Shown here one piece after another: positions 13,468 through 26,190 of a DNA stretch of 64,000 nt. The notes below the pieces were generated by a model that was given only the letters and a program-made list of their open reading frames with translations, was not told where the DNA came from and searched no databases. The stretch's first letter is position 1, and every line of letters starts with the position of its first letter. The position numbers and the translations under genes are program-made. The stretch is from assembly GCA_032718475.1 (NCBI GenBank), contig JAUCBJ010005141.1:25954-89953 (forward strand), read 5' to 3'. The stretch comes from Nemertoderma westbladi. Taxonomy: Eukaryota > Xenacoelomorpha > Nemertodermatida > Nemertodermatidae.

Positions 13468-15379
13468 ATAACAGTTATTGCTTCTTTATTGCAACGTAGG
13501 CAATAAAGGTAAAGTACCGGTCGACCGGTAACCAGTAGGCCTAACTACCTAACCACCCGAACTGGTACTTACAGCAGTACAGGTACTAGTATTATTTCGA
13601 TTGTGATATATTGTATATTGTAGGCTGTTAGGGGATTAGGGATTGATCAACCCTTATTCCTTTGTATGGTTTACTTATTTCTGTCAGTTTTATTTATCTG
13701 TAGGTTAATATTGAACAGAAGGCATGTAAGCCTGCTCAGATTGTACAAGTAATTTGTAGGCTGGACTGTTGTCTGGCTGTTGTCAGGTCCGAAGAGATTG
13801 CAGTGTGTGTAGAGTGTATGTCCGATAAAGTACTAGTTAGGAATGTGGGGGCAGCCAGTGCTGTAAGGTAAATCCCCCCCGAAAGAATAAGTCTTACTAC
13901 TCGGTTAGAACGCATACTAACTAACCATTTCGGAGTCTGCATATACTGTAGTTTATTTAGGCTTGATAGTAGTCTGCCAGCATTTGGTTTGTATTTTGTT
14001 TGTGTAGTCTGTACGGGTAGCGTAATATTTATTATTCAGAGTTTATGCGATTATTCGCAACATACATACCCCCAAGTTTATTCCTACAGTAATTGTGCTT
14101 GTTATATATACCGTTATAGTTAAATTAACCCCGGTACTACATCAGGGCTGTTTGGCGTAGGTAAAGACTGGTGATTTTATGCTCTGGTCACTCCGGCAGA
14201 TACCGTGGTTCTTTTAGCTGTACAAGTATTTTTAACTGCTGGTTATTTGTTGTATAAGTACTTGTACCTAATTTAGGGTTTAGTGTATAGTGCTTTCCGA
14301 AGGTAATTAGTGTGTAGGCAGTATATTTGTGTTGTAAAGTGGTTAATAGGCACGTTAGCTATAGTAGGCTGCGGTAATTAACTTCTAGGTAGGAACACTC
14401 TGTGTACATAACGTAGTACTTATAGCGCTACGGCTATAAGTTGTCAGACGGTGGTATTTTTCCTATCTGGACAACGCAATATATTTACTACTGCTTTATT
14501 ATTTTCAAATACCGTAGTATCCTGTCCGATTGTAATAACCAGAAATTCTAACTCCTTGTTAGGCTGGTTTGTAGGTTTCTTGTAAAATTAACCCTAAAAA
14601 TTCGTACGTGTAATTTTTGTGTTTATTTAGAGATTGTAATCTCACCCCGCAATTGTACGTAATTTGTAGTAATAAGTAACTTAGGCAAGTAGAATTATTT
14701 GTTTTAGTGTCCAAAAAGTGGCACTTCACTGAGAGCGTACAGCTTCTGTTTAGTGACTCCTTCCCAGAAATAATAACATTTATTTCAAATATTGTAACAA
14801 AACCCATTAAACGGGTATATATATTATAAATCAACTCAAACCGATTTATAAAATAGTAGGCCTGTCATACAACAATTAGGTCTTAATATCAGTTGGACTA
14901 CTGCTTAAATAACGGTAATAAAGTAAAGTAAAGTAACTAAGTAACCCTAAAATTCAGAAATTAAATTATTCTAAAATAATTGACGTACCGGTATTTACAA
15001 TAGGCTTATTATATTTATTTCTACAAATTTAAGCTGAAATTATATACCGGTATTCTGTAATTAATTCTAGTCTATAATAATACTTATATATATATATTAT
15101 AAGTGTATGTTGTATACCGGTATTTACGATAGGCTTATTATATTTATTTCTATAAATTTATGCTAAAATTATATACCGGTATTCTGTGACAAACCCTGGT
15201 CTGTAATCATACTTATATATACTATAAGTGTATACCGGTATTCTAATATATTATATATATATCACGTTACACTGAGTAACGGTATCGGTAATTAATTACT
15301 AGGCTTATAGTTGATACTGAATTACTAGACTTGCTTAAACTGTCGTTATAGTAGTAGGCATTCAACTGTACAATCCAAC
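13468..15379 (+). other. 5' leader of outer element, with hairpin after the LTR
   Basis: A 1.9-kb untranslated leader, unusually long, rich in accggt palindromes and TA-rich tracts. No TGG-type tRNA primer-binding site is visible right after the LTR. A perfect 9-bp stem (ctttattgc / gcaataaag) with a 7-nt loop lies at 13484-13508; the inner element keeps the same stem with a different 5-nt loop at 24044-24066. The leader aligns with 23959-26190 throughout. Confidence 0.7.
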
Positions 15380-17816
15380 ATGTCTGACACAAAACAAACA
15401 CTGTCAGATAGTCTCTTAGAAAGTGTTAGAATGAGTATTAGACTTAGACAGCGTATTAAAAGGATCTGTGACCAAGATCAAAGTATAGAACATCCCAGAC
15501 CAAAGTCCAAGTCCCCTCCTACTGTGAGAAAGGTCATCCCCCCAGTAATAGTATCAGACCCTAGGCTAGTAAAGCACCATAGGTCTATCATAGGCACTAG
15601 GGCTCAAGTTAAGCGGGACCAAGAAGCAGCTGCTAAACAGCAGCAACACCCGAGCCGAGAACTTATTTCTCAGCAGCCCGATAGCTTCAGTAGTTCAGAT
15701 ACTGTAGAGCTGACACCCGAGCGCGGAGCAAAGATGGCAGATGCGGTTTATTCGGATCCCCTTCTCATTCTTCCTGCAGCCGTACTCACTAGGGTATTGA
15801 TTGCAGTGGAGGAACACCAAATCGATTGGGCAAGAAGTAAGCGATCGACCAAGGACAGTTATGCGGGATACACAAGGGAGGAACTGAAGTCTATTGTCGA
15901 GTCGCAATGGAACTTCCCCGGACCCGGACTCCCGTTTAACTTATCGGAAGCTGCCTGGGAAGACTTACACAGGATGGGAGTGACAAAGGATACTAGTGAT
16001 CCAGCTGTGTGGAAGAGGTCGGCAGCAGGATATGTACAGGGATTCTTCAGCTCTTTGGAGCGATTAGAGGAACAACTGTTTCGACAACCCCAAGGACCTC
16101 AAGAGCAGGGAGAGCTGCTTTATCAAGTTAGAGAAAGAATTCTAAGAATCAGGCTAATCCTATCGGCCTTTGAGGAAGCTTCGAAAAGAAGACAAGACAC
16201 GTCGTTGCAAGTTGCCGTAAAGACTTGGTTCCAGCGGGTGAGTCTCAAGGCTCAAGGAACAGCCCAGTGGAAATCTCAGCTGGCTGAGCGCTCAACCCAT
16301 GGAGAATCAACAGACGCTACCTTTTCTCAAGTGGAAAGCGAAGCGACAGCAGAGAAACCGCAGAAGAAGGGCGCTATTGACATCTATCTGTCAGACTATC
16401 AACGATTTCTAGGTGATGAAGAGTTGAGGAGAAGGCTGGCTGGACTTCGTCCTAATAGTGAAGGAGCCAAGTTTGTGTTGGACGCAATAGATGCGGAAAT
16501 GTTAGCTGCGAACCAAGCTAAATTTGATGAAAGCATCCGCATCGCTAGGGTTCAAGAAGAACAAGTGAAGAAAAAACGTATAGAAGATAGAAAGACAGCA
16601 GCAGCGGCAGCGGCAGAGGCAGAAGCGGAAAGAAAGGCGGTCGAAGTGGAAAGAAAAGCGACAGAAGTGGAAAGAAAAGCGGCAGTGGCAGCGGCAGAAG
16701 CGGAAAGAAAGGCGGTCGAAGTGGAAAGAAAGGCAGTCGAAGTGGAAAGAAAAGCGGCCGAAGTGGAAAGAAAAGCAGCAGTGGCAGAAGCAGAACGGAG
16801 AGCATCTGAAGAGACAACCCAACTAGAGTTGGAAAATCTTCAAGAGAAGCAAGACAACTTCAATAAACAGTTAACAGCTAGTCAAATGCAGATGATGAGT
16901 CGATCTACTCCCAAAAGACAGGGATTTACATCATCTGATGAAGGCGATACCACCGATCCTGAAGGCGGAGGAAATAGATCTCGTTCCAACAGACGTAGAA
17001 GAATGCCTCACCGTCAGAAATTGCCTGATTTGCCCCCAGCTGTGAGAAGGCAACTAACTAGCTAGCACAGACTTAGGTAGTACAGAACCCACAGACCAAA
17101 TTATTAGATTAGAAAGACTCCCTACTATAGTAGATGAGCCTGAAATAATTAAGCCTGTTCTCGAAGCCACCCCTTCGGTGACAGAAACACCTGTACTCCT
17201 AGAATCTACCTCTAAATTCCCTTTGCACAGCACTAAACTACCTGTGCCCAGCAGAACAACAACTGAGACGGTTCCTGTCCTGGACTCCGAGCGAAATATC
17301 AATGATTTGTCGCCCGTTGTCCCTCGTCCACCCGCTACTATGTTGGCGGCTCCCGCTTCGGCGGTAGAGTGGGTGGATGAGGGACGACGGGAGATGGGTC
17401 TCCTGCTCGGGCAGCTGAGGGAACACCGTTTGTGCTCCTCTCAGCAGGTCCGGGAGATGGAAGGGACTGTTCAGCAGTTAAAGGGTACAGTAAGGGAAAG
17501 TAGGTTAGAGTTGCAAGAAGTGCAGCAGAGTATCGCGTTAGAACGCGATAAATTAGTAAATATCCAAAGGGGTATACCACCAACCCCGGTAACAATGTGT
17601 CAACCTGTTAGGTCTGAAGTATTTCATGCGCAAGGGTGGAGCCTACACGCATCTATACTGCTAGTGAAGCAGAAACTCCTATAGTAAACCCTATTAAGGG
17701 TAATTATAAACCTGTTGACAATGATATTCCATATAGACCTGATCATAATCCGAGAAATTTATATACCGATAACTCGATATTAAATAACACGATGGCCCAA
17801 GAAAGTTTTACGTGTC

Positions 17817-17827
17817 AAATGGCTAGA
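17817..17827. other. LINE target-site duplication, left
   Basis: aaatggctaga is repeated as aaatggctgga at 19308-19318, with one mismatch. The undisturbed gag copies at 28040 and 37300 have a single copy of this site. Confidence 0.8.
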
Positions 17828-19307
17828 CTACTAGGATCGGCATGCTGCATTGCAGCTGCATTTTTAAGAATGCTGTGCCGGCTTGTCAACAAAATTGCAC
17901 CGCCACAACTCCCTATCACCCATGACATTTGCTAGATCATCCGCATCTTCAAGGCCAGTGTCCTTTAAGATGCGTCTCAAGAAAGTCATGGGCTGTCCAC
18001 CATGCTTATTTGCTCCATGAGGCTGTCAAAGTACAAGATTATGCACTGGCTGGTCCTCACGGCGAAAGCAATGTCCTGCAAAGCAGAGGCGATTTTGTTC
18101 TAGTGTCAAGCTTGGGGGAACCAATGAGACACCTCCAATGTTATATAGTGTCTGGTTGGAGATGTGTGCATTGTACTTGACACAATGAACCCGGCGTAGC
18201 ATTCTTGTGAATGTGCCATCCAGAGATTGGGTGTCCTCAGCAGTTAAAGCCCAGCATGGACTCCCGTAGAGGAGTACTGGAACTACTGCTGCTCTAAATA
18301 ATCGGACCTTAAGTTTCCGATTAATTCGCGGTGACTTCCAAATCCTGGAAAGCCTATTCAAGGCTGCCCATGCCTTTCCCTTACGTATTCGAAGGTCCTC
18401 ACCTGACTTCTGGATCCATGATCCCAGGTAACAGAAGTCGTCCACATGCTCAAGCATACCATCCTTTGAGCTTATGCTCATCAGATCAGAGACTTGCTGA
18501 GGACTTTCAAAATTAACTGTCAGAATTTTGGTCTTTCTGGAGTTAATAAAAAGACCAACACTAGAAGCAGCATGTTCTAATGAGCTGAGGAGCCGTTGGG
18601 CTCCCTCTAATGATTCTGAGAGTACTCCTAAGTCATCAGCAAAGTCTAGATCAGTTAGGTACTTGGCAGGATTTCCTCGAATTCTGGAGCCAGTAGGTGG
18701 AGTTATCATCACCCCATCATCATTATGATGATCTAAGGACATGCGTAGAACATAGTCAACCACAATAATGAACAAGAATGGTGCAAGTGTGTCTCCTTGG
18801 AGGACGCCCCATAACACTTCAAATGGTTCTGTGTCACCGTCAACAGTAGACACAAATGTTGTCGAACCATCGTATACTGATCTGATTGCTGCAATAATTT
18901 CATCAGGAATCCCATATAATGAAAGTATGCTGAACATACGTGAGTGAGAGACTGAATCAAAGGCCTTGAAGAAGTCAACAAAGATAACAGCCAGATGCCT
19001 GTCTTTCTTTTTTGATAATTCTTCAATTATCCTTTTAAGTGCCAAAATGGGCTCCATGGTCCCACGACCTTTACGGAACCCATTCTGATTTCCACGGAGC
19101 AGTCTCTCAATGGGATCCCTGATGCGATTTAATAGAATCCTGTTGTATAGCTTTGCAGCAATCGAGATCAATGAGATTCCCCGAAAAGAACCATAGAGTG
19201 TTAGGTTGCCCTTCTTGGGAACTGGCACCAACTTATTTGTTTTCATTTCTTGTGGGACTCTTGTTGTTCGGTACATGTCTACTATGATGGAATAGATGAG
19301 CTGGGAT
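17828..19307 (-). mobile_element. 5'-truncated LINE inserted antisense in gag copy 1
   Basis: The minus strand encodes the C-terminal half of a LINE reverse transcriptase. Visible motifs include NGFRKGRGTMEP, VIFVDFFKAFDSVSH, VLQGDTLAPFLFIIVVDY and the catalytic FADD (LDFADDLGVL), followed by the thumb and a C-terminal region with LYGSPCWALTAED. A TGA at 18026-18028 replaces the Trp of the HNLVLW motif, and the expected stop lies at 17864-17866. It lacks endonuclease and any ORF1, the usual outcome of incomplete target-primed reverse transcription. It shares its 3' end with the fragments at 8466-9580. The clade is not certain; RTE/CR1-like features are mixed. Confidence 0.9.
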
Positions 19308-21644
19308 AAATGGCTGGAACCGAAGCCCGTCAAGCGGTAAAGGTGGGAGAGATCGTCAAGTTCAATGGAGATGAGATGAAATGGTTACCTTTTAATGAAT
19401 ATTACAAAGATAACATCTGAACTCTGTGCTATCTAACGGAGAGAAACTTAGATTCCTCATCGAGTGCTTGGAAGGATCTCCCAAGTTAATGGCTTTAAAG
19501 TTTATTGGACATCCAGATGGATTAAGACAAGTTTGGGATACGCTAAACATCAGGTATGGTAATAGGAATAACATAGCTAGGTATTTGTATGCAAAATTGG
19601 TAGCGCCCCGAAAGTTCATTAGCAGCGGGATTATAGAGTTTTCCGATGAGATTCAGGAGATCTGTAGACAATTAGATTGGCTAGGTAAGTCTCATGAATA
19701 CCAGAATTCTATGGTTGTAGGAGCCTTAGCATCTACTTTGCCCAAGGGTGGAGTAGGTACACACTGGGACAAGAAAGTGTTATATATGATGGAACAACAA
19801 CGAAGAGACCCTACCATGGCTGATCTCATGTCATTCTTAGATGGAGAGGTAAATTTACAGCTCCTAAAGCAGTCCAGAGAGAAGACACCGGAAAATAAGG
19901 TAAGTGAGAAACCCAAAATGTGTGCTGTGCGACGGGCCCCACCGTTTAAGTGCGTGTGATGAATTCCTGAGGAAATCACTAAAGGATAGACGTGAAGTCA
20001 TGTGGGATAAGCGGTTGTGTTATAATTGCCTCAGACAAAGACACCAACGGCGAACCTGTTACTCCGACGCAAGGTGTGCTAAGTGCGGCGCGAAACATCA
20101 TATCTTGTTGTACACTGAATTCGAAAGAAACAGCCCGAGTCAGGTAAGTGAGCCCGAACTACATGTCCAATTCAGTGATGTGAACGACACTGACCACAGT
20201 TCTGAGATGGAAGGATTCTACACGGATGAATTCTCCGACGAAAACGAATCCTGTTATCTAATAAACACCGCAGTGTATCGAGCACTTACGTATGAGACTG
20301 AAACCGATAGTGGGCTCCCCCTAACTGTTCCTGACCGACAACCATCTTGGAAAGCGCCAACTTCCAACGTAGGGATCCGAGAATTTCCCGTAGTGCAGTT
20401 GAGAGTCCACGGGTTAAAAGGGAGCTATATAGTGAACGCCCTCCTTGACTCCGGCAGCACAGGAACATTCATCGACAAAGAACTAGCCGAAGACATCTTT
20501 GTTGGACAACCCAAGTTCCGAACTAAGTTGAACCTTTCAGGAATTATGCAGGTTTGGAAATCTACAGTAGCTACAGACTACAGACTAGGAGAACACAGTA
20601 TAAGGTCAGTAAAAATGGTGGCAATAAAGAACTTTGCTACCAGCCAAGTGGAACCTTATAACTGGGATGTAGACGATTTCACCCAGCAGCATGAGATACC
20701 TAGATTCAACACCGACTACCCAGGGATACAGATACTCATCGGCCAAAATGCGCATGAGGCGCTTGAGACATTAGAGAAACGGCCTGCTCGACCGTAACCA
20801 GTGCAAACCTATGCGGGAAGAACAAGAGTAGGTTGGTACCTCACTGGACCTTCCCGTAGGACACTCATGGAAAGGCTACCCAAAGATCGGGTCCATCAGG
20901 AGAGTGAATGGGAAGAAGACATCAGTGAGGGAGAGACGACCACAACTGAGGGAACACCATACTCCTCAGATAATGACGACATTAACTCTAATGTAGATCA
21001 ATGGAGACATTGCCCCAAGACGATTAATCTAGCCGACATCGCTTCCAGAGGAGCAACTCCTCAAGAACTGACAGATACTCCATACTGGTTAGGTAGTTAT
21101 ATTATATATAACCGCCTTCCTAAGTAAAGAAGATGAATGGTCTCCCCATCTTACCACGTCTGAGATGAGACAAGCCAAGGGAGCGGAGAAAGTCAAACCT
21201 AAAACCCGGACGAGTAAATCAAGGTTATTTAAACCCGTGCTAGATCTGTCTGTACTGCACATTTCCAGGGACGACGCTGTGGATCTAAACTCCCCCACCG
21301 CGAACCGATCTGTTGTGGAGATCAGAGAGAGAGACTGGAGATCTGGAACACCAGACGTCTCGCCGGGACTCTCACCTCTCCTGCCGGGAGCGATGGACCA
21401 CTATAGATCCTGGAATCGGCTTTGTAAGGCCGTCGTGTATTTGAAGCGATGTTTCTATCGTCACTATTCCAGGACGAAGAGGAAACCTGGAATTGTATTC
21501 GAAACACAACAACTCAATCTCCCAGTTGGTCGTTTATGTTTACTGGAAAGAGACCGAGAACTGTCCGGAAACTATGGAAGGCAAGATACTCTTCCTACGA
21601 CCACCTCCCTAATCCAACAAACATCTAGGAACTCCCCAACGTAA

Positions 21645-22749
21645 CAGCGTCTGGAGTGGGTGTGTGACTATATTATTTTATATTTGTTTTTATTATTTTA
21701 TATTTATGTATGTATTATTATGTAATTTTATTATAATCGTTTTCTTTAATTTTATTTAGTAGAATGTTATTTTAGCGATTATTTAGTAGATTAGTGCAAT
21801 ATATATTAGTCTTATTACTTAATTACTTATATATTATATATTTAGTGCGACGGCGAGAAATAATTCTTTTTCTCTTTCCTTACTGTCCGTATCATATTAT
21901 AAATACGTGACTACAGTAAGATGAAATATCCGTACTTATTAAAGTACAATAAAGCTCCTACTATATTTAAGTATTATTGGTAAGTAGAGTATTAGGAATG
22001 CAAAATTCAGATCCTCGTGTCTCGGCTAAACCAAGCTCTGGGTAGACCTTGGAAACGACTTGCCTCTTCTCACTGACATTGCTTCTTGCGATATTGCTCT
22101 CATACCGTATATTAAATAATACATATAGTAGCATGATGTCCCTTTAACAGTAGCGTAAAACGCAAAATAAATCTGTTAAACCCTTTGACCATCTGTAATT
22201 CTAGTCGATTAAGATATCGCGGCACCCACCGATATACTTAAAAGACAAAATTCTAGAATCAATGGTTAACGTCCCCAGACATGTTCTGGAATAAACCGGT
22301 GCCCATCTTAAATATTAACTATTAATATTTATAAAATCTGTCAAACAAATACAATAGAGTAACTACTTACAAGTTAACACTAGAAAATCTATAAATTAAA
22401 ATCTGTCAAAATTTAGATCCTTTAAAATTCTAGTCAATTAAGATATCGTAGCACTTACCGATACTCTTAAAAGGACAAATTTCCTAGAATCAAGGATCCC
22501 AGTCCCCAGATATGTTCTGGAATAAAATTGTGTCTATTTTAATGATAAATAATAAAATTTACGGGAATAAATTTAAATTCATCTTTTTAATGAATTTGAT
22601 AAATTGTCATTTTTATACAATTTATAACATTCCCAAAATTCCATTAATTAATAGATCATGGGAGCGGAGATTCACCCTATTAAGTGTATTAGTGTGCGAG
22701 AATCTCCAATATATAGTCAATAGCCGATAAAATTCATAAAATCATGTAT
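21645..22749 (+). other. non-coding region between gag/pol and gene B (copy 1)
   Basis: About 1.1 kb conserved in all three copies (also 30670-31725 and 43086-44120). It contains AATAAA at 21948-21953, two imperfect direct repeats offset by 229 bp (from 22197 and 22426, each with gtcaattaagatatcg-like and gttctggaataaa motifs), a purine motif gggagcgg at 22660-22667 identical to the terminal polypurine tract, and an inverted repeat ggagattc / gaatctcc at 22666-22673 and 22700-22707. The inner element was inserted right after this region. Confidence 0.75.
21948..21953 (+). terminator. poly(A) signal AATAAA after gag/pol
   Basis: AATAAA within gtacaataaagc is conserved at 30971-30976 and 43381-43386. 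It could end a gag/pol transcript before gene B; that use is inference. Confidence 0.4.
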
Positions 22750-22754
22750 AAGGG
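22750..22754. other. target-site duplication of inner element, left (aaggg)
   Basis: aaggg is repeated at 34886-34890. The uninterrupted counterpart at about 44115-44125 shows one copy, continuing directly into ggatattgacc. Confidence 0.88.
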
Positions 22755-23958
22755 TGTAAAAGCTTTTGCTGAATTGTCCGGTTATTTTTCCTTATTTTTC
22801 CCGTAAAATACTCTGTAGTTGGTTTACCAGGCACAAAAAGGCCGTGTCCTTGCTGTACTGGTGTTTTAGCGGACATAAAAGCTATTTCTTCTGTATTTGT
22901 ACTTTAGAGGACATAATCCGTAATTCCGTGACGTAAAAGCTCGATACTCTTGAAAACAGTGTCGCTACCATGACGACGGCTAGCAGCTGATATTGCCACG
23001 TCGACGTTTCTTTGTCTCTTTGTTCTCTCGTTGTTCAGGTTGACCAATGAGAGCGTTTGTTGTCTCTGTGTTAGAGGTGTATACAGAAACTCAGTAGTTC
23101 AGTGTTATGTTTTGCCCAGAGCCTAAGAACCGGCTTTTGGCACCTCCGTGTTTTCAGTTTTTAGTCTTACACTAGTAGGTTTAATTATAAGGACATATAT
23201 CCTTTAACCTAACGACTACTGCTAACTGATCATACATACTGACTTCTGAAACATTGCAAACTCATAACAATCAGTGTTTTCATTGTTGTTTTATACTGCT
23301 ATTTACTGTCAGTTCTTCATAATATGGTTGATGAATTATTATATTTGGAATAATGATAAATAACCCCGAAACCCAATATTCTTGATATACCGAAGGTAAG
23401 AGAGAAAGGTTACCAATAACGATTGTGACTTATGTTAAAGTGGTTTGAAGTGAATCTAATGTTATTTGATAGACCCTACATGAGTCAGTCTGTGTTCCTT
23501 TTATATGTGACTAAAATCAGTGAAGATTGGCAGATTAGTGTGCAGTATTGTGCAGCATTGTGTATGAGCGAGTCTGTTAAAGAAGCAATTCCTAAAGAAT
23601 GCGCCATATATGTGAATTATAATTGAGCCATATCGTTGTGAGTAGTTTAAGTCATAACTCTGTTTATATAGATAAAGCGCCACGTCCTAAAGGAACTGTT
23701 AATATTCCCGAAGGTGAATAATATTGTCAGAGATTATATAATACTGTCAGTCGAATAATACATTAGGCTTACATAGCAATAAAATTAAACCGTCGAACCC
23801 AATCTCCCGGGAATATCCAGCGGGTGAATGATCGCGCACAGATTGGTTTCGACTAGTGTAGTGAATCAAATACTTGTCATAGACTAAAAACCGATTTAAT
23901 ATCTAGAAGACATCTTAATTTGGTGGGTTAAACTGCCAAAGGTCTGAATGCGCGAACA
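22755..23958 (+). repeat. 5' LTR of inner element
   Basis: Starts tgtaaaagctttt and ends gcgaaca. It is related to but clearly diverged from the 1175-bp LTRs of the outer element, so it is a different LTR subfamily. The CCAAT box is at 23044-23048 and a CRE-like tgacgtaa lies near 22929. Confidence 0.95.
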
Positions 23959-26190
23959 ATAACGGATATTTAGTCTGTATTGCAGTGTAGGCATTAAATA
24001 CAGTTTAATATTGTTCTGGTAAGAACAATAACGGATATTGCTTCTTTATTGCAGTAAGCAATAAAGTCGAAAGTACCGGTCGACCGGTAACCAGTAGGCC
24101 TGACTGCCTGATCATCCGGACCGGTACCTACAGCAGTATTATTCGATTTTGATTATTATATACCAGTAGGCCTTAATAATTAATCAGGGACTGCAGCCCT
24201 GGTTTTTTATTGAGATTTTTACTTATTTCTGTCAAGTTTTATTTATTTGTAGGCCAGTATTGAACAGAAGGCGTGTAAGCCTGATCATATTGTACAGACA
24301 AGTTGTAGGCTGAGCTGTTGTCTGATTGCTGTTAAGTCTGAACGGATTGCAGTGTGTGTAGGTCACCTGTCCGAGAAAGAACGGTTGGGAAGTAGGGGTA
24401 GCCATTGCTGTAAAGTAAACCCCCAATTAAAGAATAAGTCGTACTACTGGGTTAGAACGCATACTCCCTAATCATTTCGGAGTCTGCATGTCCTGTAGTT
24501 TATTTAGGCTTGAGAGTAGTCTGCCATCGTTGAGTCTGTACTTTGTTTGTGTAAGTCTGTACGGGTAGCGTATAATATTTATTTAGATAATTTGTAGGCT
24601 GGATAGTTGTCTGGCTGTTATTAAGTCTGAACGGATTGCAGCGTGTGTAGATCACTTGTCCGATAAAGAACGGTTAGGAAGTAGGGGCAGCGAATGCTGT
24701 AAGGTAAACCCCCGACTAAAGAATAAGTCGTACTACTGGGTTAGAACGCATACTACCTAATCATTTCGGAGTCTGCATGTACTGTAGTTTATTTAGGCTT
24801 GATAGTAGTCTGTCAGTGTTTGGTCTGCATTTTGTTTGAGTGGTTTGTACGCGTAGCGTAATATTTATTATTCAGAGTTTATGCGATTATTCGCAACATT
24901 CATTCCCCAAGTTTGTTCCTACAGTAATTGTGTTTGTTATACATACCGCTATAGTTAAATTAACCCTGGTACTACACGGGCTGCTTGGCGTAGGTAAAGA
25001 CTGGTGATTTTGTGCATCGGTCACTCCAGCAGATGCCGTGGTTCTTTTAGCTGTTCAAGTATATTTAACTACAGATTATATGTTATACAAGTACTCGTAC
25101 CTAATTTAGGGTTTAGTGTACAGTGCTTTCCGAAAGTAATTAGTGTAGGCATTATATTTGTGTTGTAAAGTGGTTGATAGGCACGTTCGATTAGCTCTAT
25201 TAACTTCTAGGTAGGAACACTCCGTGATACATAACGTAGAACCTATAGCGATACGGCTATAGGTCGTCAGGCGGTGGTATTTTCCTATCTGGACAACGCA
25301 GTGTATTTACTACTACTTATTATTTTCAAATACCGCAGTACCCTGTCCGTTGTAATAACCAGATTTCTAACCCTTTGTTAGGCTGGTTTGTAGACTTCTT
25401 GTAAAATTACCCTGAAATTTCGTATTTTGTGTTTTTGTAAATTTTTGTGTTTATTTAGAGATTGTAATCTCACCCGAATTGTACGTAATTTGTAGTATTA
25501 AGTAACTTAGGTAAATTAGAATTATTTGTTTTAGTGTCCTATAAGTAACACTTCACTGAAAGCGCACCGCTTTGTGTAGTGATTACTCCCCAGAAATAAT
25601 AACATTTATTTCAACATTGACAAAACCCATTAAAACGGGTATATATATATTATAAATCAACTCAAACGATTTATAAATAGTAGGCCTGCCATACAACAAT
25701 TAGGTCTCAATATCAGTTGGACTACTGCTCAAATAACAGTAATAAAGTAAGTTAAAGTAACCAAGTAACCCTTAAAATTCAGAAATTCGATTATTTAAAA
25801 TAATTGACATACCGGTATTACAATAGGCTTATTATATTTATTTCTATAAATTTTAGGTTGAAATCATACCGGTACTCTGTAATTAATTCTAGTCTGTAAT
25901 TATACTTATATATATACACTATAAGTGTAAACTGCATACCGGTATTCACGATAGGCCTATTATATATTTATATATATTTGTGCTAAAATTATATACCGGT
26001 TTCGGTGATAAACCTAGTCTGTAATAATAGTTATATACTATAAGCATACCGGTATTCTAATATATTATATATATCACGATACACTGAGTAGCAGTACCGG
26101 TAATTAATTACTAGGCTAGCAGTTAATACTGAATTACTAGACTTGCTTAGACTGTAATATAGCAGTAGGCATCCAACTGTACAAACAAAC
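23959..26190 (+). other. 5' leader of inner element, with internal duplications
   Basis: A 2.2-kb leader homologous to 13468-15379. The sequence gaacaataacggatatt that spans the LTR end (from 23954) is repeated 69 bp downstream at 24023. A 289-bp segment (from ttgtaggct at 24303) is tandemly duplicated at 24592; the outer element has one copy. The 9-bp stem hairpin is kept at 24044-24066. Confidence 0.75.

Larger units (their letters stand above)
15380..21644 (+). pseudogene. BEL/Pao gag-protease polyprotein, non-autonomous and broken (copy 1)
   Basis: Starts at ATG 15380 (MSDTKQTLSD) and is open for 561 codons. It keeps an N-terminal segment of about 185 residues (residues about 122-310, with LLILPAAVLTRVL and GYVQGFFSSLERLEEQLF) that the inner copy has lost, followed by a variable Ala/Glu/Arg coiled coil (about 400-470). 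A 4-nt insertion near 17057 breaks the frame. Further damage: a LINE insertion at 17828, a roughly 275-bp deletion near 19915 that removes the region before the zinc knuckles and shifts frame, a stop near 20795 and an indel near 21093. Zinc knuckles (CYNCLRQRHQRRTC) and the protease DSGSTGTF motif (near 20450) remain. RT-RNase H and integrase are missing at the same two points as in copy 2. Confidence 0.9.

Noticed and set aside
16502-16822. Antisense Phe/Leu-rich frames over the gag coiled coil
   Set aside because: Shadow of the Glu/Lys/Ala repeat; no independent support.
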